Positions 47,201-58,555 are shown, counted from the first letter of the stretch. The stretch is DNA of 64,000 nucleotides from Allodiplogaster sudhausi (GCA_945643635.1 CALZFC010000033.1:2487001-2551000), one strand, 5' to 3'. Translations and numbers: made by a program. Notes: generated by a model not told the origin, from the sequence alone.

Positions 47201-48850
47201 GGAGTTCGCAGTCGGACCCGATCTCGACCGTCTCAGCTGCCTTCAGGTCAGATTAGAGATCTACTCGGCAGTTTGCTAAAAGTTATTGTCCAAAATAAAG
47301 AATATTTTGAATGTTCAGACACTGATCCAGGCCGGAGTGATGGTGAACCATCAAGATTGCATGGGCAACACGCCCCTTCATTGCATCATGGTACATGTCA
47401 GTTCAGAGTAGCAGATTATCGAAGTGGGCGAAGAGCATTTGTATTCAGATCGCCATGTACCGCGAGAACTACGAAGGAATTGACTTTGAGGTGCTCATCG
47501 ACGGGCTTCATAAGGAAACGGTACGGTTCTGTGATGATGTACATAACTGTGATAAAAGTGAGCTTTAGAAGCTGAGCGAGGTGGCGTCCCGTCTGCGTCC
47601 TCACTGGCCACTGGCGGCCGCTCTGCTGCTCACCCTCTCGGGCGCCGACTGGGAACGTCGCAATGGCTCGGGCGCTCGGCCGGCCGACGCCTGGCCCGAG
47701 ATGGCCATTATGCTCTCTTCCGCCACGCCTGCCGCGCGCTCCTCCGCAAGGCCCAAGTCGGTGGATTGGCAGTCTGGCTATCCCATGTCTATCCTCTGGC
47801 CTTTCTATGCTCTTCGCCCCCCCCCCCAGTTTCTCTCTCTCTCCCTCTCTCTCTCTCTCCCTCTAGCTCTCTTTCTCTCTCTCTCTCTCTCTCTCCCTCT
47901 TTCCAGAAGCATCTTCCCGATGGTGTCTGACTCGACGGATCGCAACAACGCGAAGGACGCGGCGATTTGTACGTTTGGTTGTGACGAGCAACCGGCCAAC
48001 GTCCAGTTCAATCCTTGCGGACATCGCGTCATTTGCACGGTGAGGGAATGGAAGGAAGGGAGGAGTCCGATGAGGACAGCTTGCGGTTGGGGGGGAGGGG
48101 ATTCATTTGAACGTTAATCCAAAGGGAATCTTCTTTCTGCGCAGGACTGCTGCCAGACGGTCGCCCTCCGCCGCTGTCCCCTCTGCTACCAGTCCATCAC
48201 TGCTGCCTTCAACGTCAACGGTTCAACGCTCTTTTTGACACCTTTCCTTCTTGAAAATGTACTCCTATTATGAGACGTAAATGGTTTTTTTTATGTAATT
48301 CTGGAGTAATAGTACACGGGTAATAAATAATACTCAAATTGCAGACGACATGGCAGTGGAGCTTGGCCGCGCGCGCCTTCAGCAGCAACAGCATCAGGCA
48401 GCGGCGGCCGAGGAGGTGGCAGCGGCCCTCGAGGCCATCGCACTCGCCAGGGGCAACGACGACGAGGAGGAGAAGCGGCGCATGCGAGAGGCAGCCATTC
48501 GACAGGCCGAGCATGGTCAGCTGTTTCTACTTTCTCAACTAATTTCTTTTTAATTCTTTAAGTGTTTGGCCTCTCTAAATTCCCACTTTACCTTCAGAGG
48601 AGCAGCTCCGTCAGCTTCGCGAGCGTCTCGACGAGCTCGAGCAGTCCGTTCAGTGCGTCATCTGCATGGACGCCAAGGCCACGCTTGCCTTCAATGTTCG
48701 ACATTTCGTTCCAGCCAAAATTTTGAATAACAATGAAAAAACTGCTCTCTGCAGTGCGGCCACACGGCGTGCGTCTCCTGCGCCAAGACGCTGTCAACGT
48801 GCCACATCTGCCGCCAGACGATCACCTCACGCATCACGATCTACTCGTGA
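44296..48850 (+). CDS. mib-1: Mind bomb-type E3 ubiquitin ligase (ankyrin repeats, two RINGs)
   Basis: RING ubiquitin ligase related to Mind bomb, which ubiquitinates Notch ligands of the Delta class and promotes their endocytosis in the signalling cell. Visible order: a Mib-repeat-like start (LRVGDRVRVQQIDAERFE 44296-44419; FVHKTNTLPWSPDK 44542-44589; INRVGLVVRVDEVSETATC 44832-44942), exons 45058-45156 and 45243-45332, then ankyrin repeats (VNKSVAGMTPLQTAVVGGN; NTLLHLAARQFDS; NEGETAVHVAARAAA; NHEGDTVMHILVRLP; DAGYTPFQLAVMLGMHKS; PIHLAALYGRHDTLHILLE; GRSTLHLAVSRWE; DCMGNTPLHCIM). Next a RING (ICTFGCDEQPANVQFNPCGH ... CPLCYQS, about 47960-48205), a helical linker (ELGRARLQQQQHQAAAAEEV), and the terminal RING CVICMDAKATLAFN/CGHTACVSCAKTLSTCHICR ending RITIYS at 48850, equivalent to the RILLY end of Mind bomb. 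The MIB/HERC2 and ZZ domains were not found upstream, and 45430-46050 is hard to model. Confidence 0.8.
44640..44830. repeat. CT-rich tract in mind bomb intron
   Basis: CT microsatellite, densest at 44689-44762, between exons ending 44589 and starting 44832. Confidence 0.9.
47816..47906. repeat. C-run and CT microsatellite in mind bomb intron
   Basis: A run of about 12 C followed by about 75 bases of CT repeat, just upstream of the first RING exon. Confidence 0.9.
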
Positions 48851-49678
48851 GCGACAGAGCTGGCAAGATGCCAAGAACCCCTTCCTTCCCAATCTATCCG
48901 AGTTCCCCTTTCTGAGTATATGGAGGAGATGTACCGCTATATCTCCAAGCTTCTTTTCTTCTTCTTCTCTCTATTCTATGTCCATTCTTTCCACTGCATT
49001 ATAAAGTTGTTCGTTTGAGAATCGTAAGGGTGTTTTTGATCAGCATATTCAAATGATTTGGAAGTGTTACAAGGTTCTTTGTCAGGTTCTTCCATGTATT
49101 GGTCTTGTCAGAATCGCCGATGAGTCTGCTTGATGGGGGGAGTCGACCGGAAGAGACGGGAGGTTGCCTGCTGTCAAGGTGATCTCGCAGCCAGGAAAGA
49201 GGGCTCGCTGGCTTGGAAGCTTGCCACTTTCCGATCTCGCCCGCGACTTTCATGAAGGCGACAGCTTCAATATGCTAGCTAACGCGCACTTTTCTCTTCA
49301 TTTCGCATCCACTTCCTTATTGGTGCCATGTATTCTGGTGATACTCGGTAAGAATGAGAGAGATCATCCAATGTAGAGAGGACAATAAGAGAGAAGAGAA
49401 TGGAGAGAAGGAAAGCGAACCTTGCAGTTCCATCTTCGGATTGCCTCTCCGCTACTGAGAGCACCGTCTACAATGGCAATCTAGCGTCAGTACCACTTTT
49501 TTGCACCTTTTTGGCGTCTATGAAGCGAATTCGCTTTTTGTCGGAGGATGAATTTTTACTTAAAATATAAATTTCTACAGGGAAAAGGGGGTCCGAACCG
49601 AACTACTCACACATTTTTTAAGACCCGAAAATTTTTATTTTTAGCTTACCTACCCTATTTTTTTACTCACCCATTTTT
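48851..49678. other. Between mind bomb and the CX-module gene
   Basis: The 3' end of mind bomb and a patch at 49130-49270 that is open on both strands (plus: VISQPGKRARWLGSLPLSDL). This patch could be an upstream exon of the next gene but no junction closes. The rest shows nothing clear. Confidence 0.35.
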
Positions 49679-50566
49679 GTGTTACGCTCGGACTACCCTT
49701 TTTTCCCTGAATTTCTAAATGGATCTAGTGCTCGTGTTCACTATGTTGATGGAGGGAGGACACCCACGGTGTGCAGAGAGCGGCTGAACACAGTCATCAG
49801 AGGAAGCAGCAGCACTGTCCAGGTTCGATTCATCTCTCTCTCCTTCTCTCTCTTTCCCTTTCTCTCTCTCCCACTCTCTCTCTCTCTCACTTTCTTTCCC
49901 CCTCTCTCTCACACTCTTTCTCTCACTCTATTTCTCCCTCTTTCTCTCCCCCTCTCTCTCTCACACTCTGTCTACCTCTCTCATGTCCATTCTTTCTTTC
50001 TTTCGCTTTACATACTACCAGTATCTGTCTCCTTTCCACGTTCTCTCCTAGTAAGAGAAATATCTCCCGATTCACTTTTGCTCTCTTATTATGCATATCT
50101 CTCTCTACAGATAAAATCGAATACGAGCGGAGTCATTGTTCAAGCCGACATGGCAGTCAGGTAAATCTTTAAAGAAAACAAGAATGTAAAATCATCTATT
50201 TGAATTAGAGTAATAAAAGAAAAATGAATGATTGAGAGAAAAAGCGTATGGCTACTACTTCGACCTCGAAAATCTGCCGCCCACTTGCTCCAATCACAGG
50301 GCAAGCTTTTGTTTCTTTCATACTTATAGCTGCACGGTTAAAATATCAATAAAGAAAGAAAAGAGTCGACTAACTGACGGGTTAGCATACTTATGATCCT
50401 TCCTGATGAAACAACATTCTTCATATTTTCACTCACTCTTCTCCTTATAATTAGACGCGGCGCGACGTGGATCATTTACGGCTGAGGCGACAACCCCCGA
50501 CAAAAGGTTTCGTCTTTCTCTCTCTCTCTCTCTTTCGCTCTCTCTCTATCTCTCTCTCTCTCTGTT

Positions 50567-50607
<41 letters not shown>

Positions 50608-51536
50608 CTCTCTCTCTCTCTCTCTTTCTCGCTCAACATTCTCACCTTTTTCTCACCAGTCTAGGTAATAATGGAACTGATCCAAAGACGACGGCACGGC
50701 CAGGGGGGAGTGGCGTGAGCACCACCGACGACGGATCATCGAACACTACCCTTTCCGGGCCCCCGATTCGCAAGCCGGGCACGCTCATCACGTGCGAGAT
50801 GCAGGTTTGAACTCTTCTCCTTGCTGAACAGCAGCCAACTTCCTCGCCAGGCACCCGTTGCTATCTGCGTACGAACGATCGGTAATGAGAACGACCTCCT
50901 CTCGGGCCTTACCTTTCTCAAAGGCGGCGGAAAGTCAGTTCGACAGTCTATTTATTGCCGACAGTAAAAAGCCGCAAAATATTTCATAAGGCATTTTAAT
51001 TTTAAAAAAAAGGGGAACTTTAACTGACCAAATATATTGAACACAACATGTTTGTATGTACATATGTACATATGTTCCTCCGAGAAGCATTACTACTACT
51101 TTATACAATCTTATTATGCTTGAAAATGGCTATAATAAAAATATGTTCTGATCAGGCCCAAGCAGCTGGCGTGGAAGTGCTTCAACGAAGGCAACTTTTG
51201 CTGCGATTGGGAATGCTGCGAGAAGGAGCCAATTCCATGGATCAAAATGTTCGAAGCCTAAATCGGTTGATTTCATTGATAGGATGATTATATTTGTATT
51301 CTACTATAAAATAGAAAAAGCGCTGTTCCTACAGCGCCTTCTTCGTGTTGGTGGCCATTCTCCTGGTGGGCTGCTTCTTCTGCACCCTTTGCATGTGCGT
51401 GATTGGCAAGCACGCAGACCAGAGGAAGCCGCCCCCGCCGGTCATTATTACGTCTTCAAAGATCTATCCCTCCAGATCCTATCTCCCTCCGGCCACTCCT
51501 TCCGACGTCGTTCTAAGCCGGCCGGCAATATCGTAG
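49679..51536 (+). CDS. CX-module single-pass membrane protein
   Basis: Nematode-type cell-surface protein. Exons ending 49822 (ARVHYVDGGRTPTVCRERLN), 50111-50160 (IKSNTSGVIVQADMAV), 50660-50804, 50851-50933, 51156-51248 and 51335-51536; from the exon ending 49822 onward the phases agree. The extracellular part has a Ser/Thr/Gly-rich stretch with NGT and NTT sites (NNGTDPKTTARPGGSGVSTT), then a CX module: ITCEMQAPVAICVRTIG ... LAWKCFNEGNFCCDWECCEK, with the closing CC...CC typical of that module. It is followed by the membrane segment IAFFVLVAILLVGCFFC and a proline-rich tail (KPPPPVIITS, SRSYLPPATPSD) ending at 51536. The CX module is known mainly from nematodes; function unknown. The first exon and signal peptide were not located, and the exact start of the 49.7 kb exon is uncertain. 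Confidence 0.7.
49830..49985. repeat. CT microsatellite in CX-module gene intron
   Basis: About 155 bases of CT repeat with CCCC and ACACTC interruptions. Confidence 0.95.
50514..50634. repeat. CT microsatellite in CX-module gene intron
   Basis: About 120 bases of nearly continuous CT repeat directly before the 50660 acceptor. Confidence 0.95.
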
Positions 51537-52047
51537 TAAAAAATATTTATCAGACTTGTAATTAATGTTGTGTAAAATGTAGGACGATTTTTTTTTTTAC
51601 CATTTTTTTGATTTTCCAATTTATTTAATTTTCAGAATAACATAATAAAGCCAATGCATGTACACGATTTTACGTCAATTCAGGGAATTTTAATAGGTTT
51701 AAAAAGTGAAAAACGACATTGGAGACAATGATACATTTATAATAATAGATGAAAACTATTCACCTGTAACTGCTTATTTACAGATAGGAAATACATACAT
51801 ACATATCATAGACAATTTTAAATATCATGAATGAGCAAAAAGAAAATGAGAAATTGAGAAAATAAACCATGAGCAAATGACACGCTTGATTCTTGTTAGA
51901 TTTATTTGCTGAACGAGAAAATTACCGTGGAAGTATGTAGTTCGATCTGTAAAAAAACTGCAAACGTCTTACAAACGACAATGCAATTCTTCATGGAGTC
52001 GCTGGAGTCCATTTCCTCTTCCTTCTCTCTCCTATTCTCTCTCTCCT

Positions 52048-52090
<43 letters not shown>
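51537..52090. other. Intergenic, CT repeat at its end
   Basis: AT-rich 3' flank of the CX-module gene with an AATAAA near 51643. CT repeats from about 52018 to 52090 abut the stop codon of the LHFPL gene. No gene seen. Confidence 0.5.
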
Positions 52091-52822
52091 TCATAGAAAG
52101 TACTCTGCACTTCCAGTACACTTGTGATGATGTTGGCAGATTCCTTCTGGGCTGATCTTCTTCTTTTCCTTGCTCGGCAACAGCAGTGCATAGCGGAAGC
52201 CACGCTCTTCAGCCACCAGCTTCCCGAGCACCGGGAAGCACAGCCCGAGCAACGCGCACACTGATGACACGGCGTACGCCCAGCCGACACTGCGGATGCG
52301 GTAAGAGGTTTCTATTGATTGTTTGATTGATTGATTGACACGGCTCACCGACATCCCTTCGACTGAAGCAGATCACTGATGCTGCAGTGGACGTCCTCCA
52401 TATCGAAGGGCACACTCAGCACGCACATCGCAGCGAGCAGTGCTGGAGGGAAGAGAGTACTTTGGCATGTCAAATGTGTATCTATGTTCATATTCAGCAT
52501 AATTTAAAAGGAAATGCTTTTTTTATATATATTTACATGTGTATTTCTGATAATAAAAAGCTTTTCCCTTTTGTCTTTTGCCTTCTCCACACTTCCTGCT
52601 CATCTCTCCCACAACTTCCCTGTCTTCCAGCAACGATCTACTCAGTGGTGTCTAGAGAAAGAGGAGAAAGGCGCGAGGCCCTTTTAATTAGGACCGTCTT
52701 AGCTGGCACCACAAAGTGGAGCGAGAAACCCGACGAAGCCCCCAGGGAAAGCGAGGAGACCAGGGGAATGCAATGCACGCGACGATCACGACGACTTCAG
52801 ACGAAGGAGAGAGAGAAAGAGA

Positions 52823-52866
<44 letters not shown>

Positions 52867-53214
52867 AGACCATGTGAGCATCAAGCGACAAACAAGAAAC
52901 GGCATTTAAGAAAGTGCAAAGAAAAGCATAATAGGAAAGCGCTAAAAAAACATTGCAAAGAGATCAAAAGGAGCAGCAAAGTAATTCATCAGTTGGTAAC
53001 GAATCTCTTTTTTGTGCTTCTCCATCGGCACTGTCAAATGAATCTCTCTCTCTTTCTTTCTCTCTTTCCTGTCTCTCTCTTTCTCTCTCTCTCCCTTTCT
53101 CTATCTCCTCTCTCTCTTTCTCTCTATCTCTCTCTCTCTCTTTCTTTCTCTCTTTCCTGTCTCTCTCTTTCTCTCTCTCTCCCTTTCTCTCTCTCCTCTC
53201 TCTCTTTCTCTCTA

Positions 53215-53247
<33 letters not shown>

Positions 53248-53832
53248 AACCTGCGATAAACTGCATGTTCGCAATGATGCGCAGTGGCCGAGCGCGCTGT
53301 GAGCAGAGCAAGAAGCTGAAATCGGTTAGCACATTGCTCATTTAGATTGCCGAGGGAAAGGAGAGAAGTGAGAAGACTGCTTCTTAACATGTTACTCGAT
53401 GTCATTTCTTGATTCAAAAAGGGCATTCTAACGGAATGAGAAAGATGACAGAGGCGAGTAGAAGGAGAGCTCCGCAGAAGAGACTGAGCAGAGGGACGAG
53501 AGAGGCCGGACGGAGCACGCATTTTGTCGGAGTGCACAGTGCGAACAGACCCTCAAAGACACGCTTCCGCTTTCTATGCCTTTTCCAACAGCAATATCGT
53601 AATTCGAGCACATTTCAATAATTTTGATATGAAATGTAAAAAGATCTAAACGTTAAATGCGTAAATCCCTAATAAATAATACCTAATGAATACCTATAGT
53701 ATTAAAAGAAGAAGAGAACGATTAGCTGACTAATGAAGTGGAGCCTCGCACGATCCACTCGGGTTGCGTAAGCACGAGCAACTGGAGGACTCCGATGGCA
53801 CCAGCCAGTGCTGCCCAGACAGCAGACAGCAT
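52091..53832 (-). CDS. LHFPL-family tetraspan membrane protein
   Basis: Four-pass membrane protein of 198 residues. Exons 53832-53731, 53569-53433, 53315-53251, 52442-52349 and 52289-52091; the lengths sum to 199 codons with the stop and all phases close. TM1: MLSAVWAALAGAIGVLQLLV followed by TQPEWI, matching the QPYW end of TM1 in the family. Exon 2: GLFALCTPTKC then TM2 SLVPLLSLFCGALLLLASVI. Exon 3: LLCSQRARPLRIIANMQ leading to TM3. Exon 4: AAMCVLSVPFDMEDVHCSIS. Exons 4-5: KGCRVGWAYAVSSVCALLGL (TM4), equivalent to the family's GxCxxxWAY block. Relatives assist mechanotransduction channels and GABA-A receptor complexes in vertebrates; the nematode role is unknown. Introns 3 and 4 contain large CT/GA repeats. 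Confidence 0.85.
52802..52866. repeat. GA microsatellite in LHFPL intron
   Basis: About 65 bases of GA repeat. Confidence 0.9.
53043..53248. repeat. CT microsatellite with internal tandem duplication
   Basis: About 200 bases of CT repeat. A larger unit that includes TTTCCTGTCTCTC occurs twice, about 105 bases apart (near 53065 and 53152), so the tract grew by duplicating a segment as well as by slippage. It abuts the LHFPL exon 3 donor. Confidence 0.9.
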
Positions 53833-54398
53833 GCTGTCGGCAATCAGAATTTGTACATACATTTCAGATATTCGTTTCTTTTTCTCTGGTGGACAACTCA
53901 ATGATATGTCCGATGAATAGAAGTCGCCAGTAAATTACAATGAGATAAAATAAAGGAGTTGAATGTCAGACGAGGTATAATTAGAAGGAATACTCAAGTT
54001 AAAATAATATCAATATACATACATCATATCTATCTGTAGAAGTAGGGAAGATGGCATGTACTATGTCAAAATAGATGAAAATAGAAAAGTGGTCGAAGAT
54101 GATCTCTCTCCCTCTCCCCCCCCCCTCTCTTCCTCTCTCTCTCTCTCCCTCTCTTTCAATCTCTTGAATGTCATCTGTCATCTGCCCGTCCGCGTCATTC
54201 CCTCTCCCTCTGCCCGTCCTCAACCGTTCCCGCCGAGCTTCTATTCCCATCGTAAAGTCATTGCGCGATATATGGCCAAGTGGATATGTATCCGATCACA
54301 CTCTCCGCGCTCACTCTCTGTGTATCTCTCTCGCTCTCTCTCTCTCTCTTTTTTTCTCTCTCTCTATCTCTCTCTATCTCTCTTTTTCTCGGCTCCTC
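53833..54398. other. Intergenic with CT repeats
   Basis: Upstream of the LHFPL gene. CT repeats at 54105-54160 (with a C-run) and 54300-54390. No gene seen. Confidence 0.45.
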
Positions 54399-54680
54399 TT
54401 ACCATCTGCGTTCTGCCGCGAGCCAGCGCAGCTGCTTGCGCCTTTCGAAATCGTCAAAGATACTGCGAAGCGGCTTTGCAGGTGGCACGAATGTCGTCTT
54501 GGAGAGATCAGACGCGGCTTCCGGCAGATCCGAGTGATCAGGCAGGCCCAGGCCATTCTCGGCTGTCGTTAAGTCGTCGTCCTTTTGGTCCGGCTTGGAC
54601 TTTCTGCCAGCCGAGGACAGGGAAGGCATGACCATCTCGTGCTTGTCAGCGAGTGTTGCGACAACTGTTCGTTGATGCAC
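54399..54680 (-). CDS. Terminal exon of an unknown minus-strand gene
   Basis: A polar frame of about 95 residues follows an acceptor-like AAACAG at about 54693: VHQRTVVATLADKHEMVMPS, GRKSKPDQKDDDLTTAENGL, SDLSKTTFVPPAKPLRSIFD and FERRKQLRWLAAERRW, then stop. Composition (charged, Ser/Asp-rich, no membrane segment) suggests a cytoplasmic or disordered C-terminus. Upstream exons must lie to the right of 54.7 kb, but the next 600 bases are a tandem repeat and none was identified. Which family it belongs to is unknown; it could also be an intronless remnant. Confidence 0.4.
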   Translation of the reverse strand: MHQRTVVATLADKHEMVMPSLSSAGRKSKPDQKDDDLTTAENGLGLPDHSDLPEAASDLSKTTFVPPAKPLRSIFDDFERRKQLRWLAAERRW

Positions 54681-54734
54681 TCCGCTTGAGAACTGTTTGA
54701 AGGTTGCAGAGAGGGGAGAGGAGGGAGGAGAGAC

Positions 54735-55265
54735 AGAGAAGGCAAAATATGCTCAAAACGGGAAGTTGAGAACAGAGCAATCTGGTGTTGATCTTCCTCC
54801 AAGAATGTATCTTTAAATGTGTATGTATGTATGTAGATATATGATCCTAAATAAAATGGAAAGGGGATAGACAGAGATCAGAGATCTACATATATAGAGA
54901 AAGGGTGGGAGAGGGAGGGAGAGAGAGAAAGAGGGAGGATGTGAAATGGAGAATAAGAGTGAAGGAGACAAATTTGACTCAAAACGGGATTGAGAACAGT
55001 GCAATCTGGTGTTGAACATCATAGTGTAGGTCGTCTTCCAAGAATATAGCTTTGTGTATGTTATCCACTGATGAACTATGAGAGAAGGAGTGAGAGAGAG
55101 GGAGCAAGAAAAAGAAAGTGAGAGGGAGAGAGATAGTGAGATCAAGAACAGAGGGAGAGAAAGAGAGAGGGAGACAAAACTTGACGCAAAACGGGTTGAA
55201 GAACAGAGTAATCTGGTGCTGAACATCCTGGTGCTGATCTTACACCAAGTATGTATCGTTAAATT
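54735..55265. repeat. Tandem array of about three 210-230-bp units
   Basis: A unit containing CAAAACGGG, then TTGA-GAACAG, ATCTGGTG and CCAAGAAT occurs near 54752, 54975 and 55188. Copies differ by substitutions and small indels and are separated by GA-rich sequence of variable length. Each copy is flanked by TGTATGT motifs. It lies directly upstream (minus sense) of the orphan terminal exon. Confidence 0.8.
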
Positions 55266-55597
55266 CCCACGATGCAGGGGATACCGATCGAGCGATTCAA
55301 TTCGTATACCCTGGTTCGTGGGGGTACGGTACGTACATACATATGAGGTATGCAAAATCTAAAACCTGCTGTAAAAGTGGCTTCTTTCAGAGCGTGAAAA
55401 CTGGAGCGTAGAACCCTATTTCATGTCCTTTCTATACATCAACTAACTCCTCTTGCGAAAGAACACCACAAAGATTGCAAGTACTCATGGCAATGAAATT
55501 GCGGGCATAAATGCACACATCAGAGCGACATCCCGGATGACGAGTGATATTTCGTAAAGCTACGCTTCACGAAAGCAGAGAGTGCGTGTAAGAGAAC

Positions 55598-55638
<41 letters not shown>

Positions 55639-55835
55639 GGTAAGAAACTACCAGAGTGAATGCATATGCATATGCATACGTAATTCTGGATGAATGCCTT
55701 GGGCGAGTACGAATGAGTCTCCGCTTGGAGTACGCTCTCCATCACAATGGCCGGCAGCAGAAGATAAGAATCTGAGTACGAATGTTTTGGGGTGCTCAAG
55801 AGTAGCCAGCAAAGGGGGATTGCGTGAGAGGAAGA

Positions 55836-55881
55836 GGGGGGGGGGGTTAGGGGTCGCCTCTGGGGGGGGGGGGGGGGGGGG
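55836..55881. repeat. Long G-tracts (possible G-quadruplex)
   Basis: Runs of 11, 4 and about 20 G within 46 bases on the plus strand. Confidence 0.85.
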
Positions 55882-56548
55882 TGTGACTCAAGACTCATGA
55901 AGCAGCCAGAGGACAAATGCCCCCAAACGCCTAGAGGGGGTTAGCATTAATGGCCGGTCGTGTTCGAGCCAGGCTTCTGTTTGGAGAGGAGTCTGGGGAA
56001 TCAATCAGTCTGCTCTCTCCCTCTTCGAGACCGACTACGAAATCAGCATAACTAAGCCATTCGCCCCCAATCCGCTCCAGTTTGTGGTCCCCGAGTGTTC
56101 AAGAGAATTAATTGTTGTCCCTCGAAGCATATGCGTATGCGAGAAGAAAGCCACTGACGCCAGTGGGGAAAGTTGGGGCGGAGAGGGTTCATTTATGAAG
56201 AAAGAACATTGTTTTTTCTCCTTTTTTTATGTTTCTCATTTTAGCTTTGATTAGCTGATAATAAATGCATGTGAAATTTGTCATCCACGTTCCCTATTTT
56301 TATTTATTTATTAACATATCTCAAAACTGTCTCAATCTCGTGTCATGATGGGAATAGTCCACGCATGATGTCATTCCTCTTGCCCTTCTTTCCTCGGAGA
56401 CAACACCCGGAAGCTCATTGAAGTGGCTGCTGATAGAGCAAGAAAACTAGGCCCTTGGTTTGACTTTCTGAGTCATTCTCATCTTCACTCATCACGAGGG
56501 AGAACAAGAGCTGAGAATTTCTTTAATTTCTCTCTTTCACAGTCACGA

Positions 56549-56580
<32 letters not shown>

Positions 56581-57693
56581 ATTCACACTCTTCCTCTTCA
56601 TTCTCCATCTTTATCCACTCATGAAAACATTCAATTTCTGCAACGAAGACACGGTTGAGGATACGTCATTCTTCCACTCTTTTCAAAGACTTTTTCTCCT
56701 CTTCAAATATTTCCTCTCTCTCTCTTTTTTCTCGCCGCCCTCACAAGCCTGTTCTCTGCAATCCACTAGCAAGTGCGGGCTTCTCTAACAATGCTAGTCT
56801 GGCAAATGGATGCCTACTACGTTTCATATTCTCTAGTTTTCCCCACTTCTCTCTTTCGCTCTCTCTCTCTCCCTCCCTCTCCCTCTCTCTCTCTGATTCT
56901 GTTGTCCATTCCATATGTCTCTGCCTGCCCACGCAAAGTCGTTAGGCTAATTCGGAGCTGAGTCGTCTGATTGTGATGAGCGAATCTTTTCACACTTGGA
57001 CACGAGGGGTCATCGCTTTCAATGAATCCTCGGGAGCAAATGCAAATGAAAATGCACAACCAATAAGGCAAATTGTACTCTTGTTCTGCAGAGAAAGGAA
57101 GCAGCTACAGACAGAAAGAAGCTTCTTCTGACCCTCGAGTAGAGTCTCACCAGAGATGGGAGATCACTCGAAAATACCGGCTTCCTAATTCAAGTTGCAA
57201 AAATTTGAAGCCACCTGTTCCTCAACTGGAAAATAAGAGAGGCAACTCTTGAAAAAGTTTTAAAAAAAACATTGGGGAATCCCCCGTTTCCTCACAAATC
57301 CGAGTTAGATTTTGAATAATTTAAAATTTCCATTCTGATTATCCTATTTCTTATGCAAGCAGAAACACTAGCCATCGCCTACACTTCGATCTCCCTGGTG
57401 AGCCTGCGAGAAAGCTTTTTTTTATCCAAATCGAATCCAAACTAACTAGATTTGGGTGCATGAGCCCTATCGTGTAAGAAGACTACGGAAGAATCCTCTT
57501 CTCTTTGCTCCACTGCCTTGCAACTAATTAAAGAAGGTGAGTGAATACCCCGAGTTAATCTCTTTTTATCTCCTAGCCTGAGGCCCACGGGGAATTGCGT
57601 ATCTCAAGGCCGTTCGGAACTCGCAAGTCACCCTTTCTTGTCTTTCCTTCCCTGTTTTACTCTCAAACGGAAAGTGGACATACTCTCATTCTC

Positions 57694-57800
57694 ATTCTCT
57701 CTCTCTCACTCTCATTCTCTCTCTCTCTCACTCTCATTCTCTCTCTCACTCTCATTCTCTCTCTCTCTCACTCTCATTCTCTCTCTCTCTCTCTCCTTCT
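57694..57800. repeat. CT repeat with TCTCATTCTCTC higher-order unit
   Basis: Alternation of CACTCTCATTCT and pure CT blocks repeated about five times; more ordered than neighbouring simple CT tracts. Confidence 0.9.
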
Positions 57801-58115
57801 ATCTTTCCATCACAATCTCGTACTTTCTGAAAGCTCCAATTTTATCTCTTTTCGATTCAGCGATGGAACAACTGTGTGCCAATTTCTTTTCAGGCATCTG
57901 AACTCCCTCGACCGAAGCTATCCTATCAACAGTCCGTAGCTACGATTCTTTCCCCTCTATCTTTTTTCTTTTTCTATATCCCGCTCTCATTCTTTTCCTT
58001 ACCGATTCATGACGGAAGTTGCCGTAACGCCATTTTCCCATTTTGCTTCTAAATTGGATATCGCTTGGAGTCTTTGAATCCCATAATCTTAGATTTCTGA
58101 AGAAAATACTCTGCA

Positions 58116-58349
58116 ACGAAGCAGCGGAGTGTTCGCCATTGCTTTATTATTTGTTTGCGTTCCTCATTCGAGCTCACCGTCGGCTGAGGACGCGCATCCG
58201 AATAATAATGTCCTTTTCTCTCTCGGTCCGATTGAGTTTATTCAGAGATTTTCCGATCGAGTGGCGGGAAATTCAAAAGAGGAATTGGCATCTAACAGCG
58301 ATACGAATTTATTTGTCCGTGCAAAGAGAGGGAGAAGATATCAGGAGTA
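58116..58349 (+). CDS. Possible secreted peptide precursor exon (tentative)
   Basis: After a GCAG acceptor-like site at about 58119 the plus strand is open to a stop at 58348. It starts GVFAIALLFVCVPHSSSPSA, resembling the core of a signal peptide, then EDAHPNNNVLFSLGPIEF, IQRFSDRVAGNSKEELAS and NLFVRAKRGRRYQE. The basic cluster RAKRGRR could be a processing site. There is no in-frame ATG, so an upstream exon with the start would be needed; none was found. No family recognised. Confidence 0.3.
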
Positions 58350-58439
58350 ATGTTAAAAGCCGAGAGAGGTTGCCTAACAATGCAGATACTTTTCTAGCTA
58401 CGAAAACGATTGGGATAGTAGACGAGAGAGCTAAATAAA

Positions 58440-58518
58440 TAGAGAGAGAGAGATCCAGACAAGGAGAGAGAGACCCGGAGACTCAGCAGACGGTGGAGGC
58501 AAGAGAACGAAGGAGAGA

Positions 58519-58555
<37 letters not shown>

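Noticed and set aside
52387..53259. 290-residue plus-strand frame
   Set aside because: It overlaps the LHFPL gene on the other strand and over half of it is CT/GA repeat translation.
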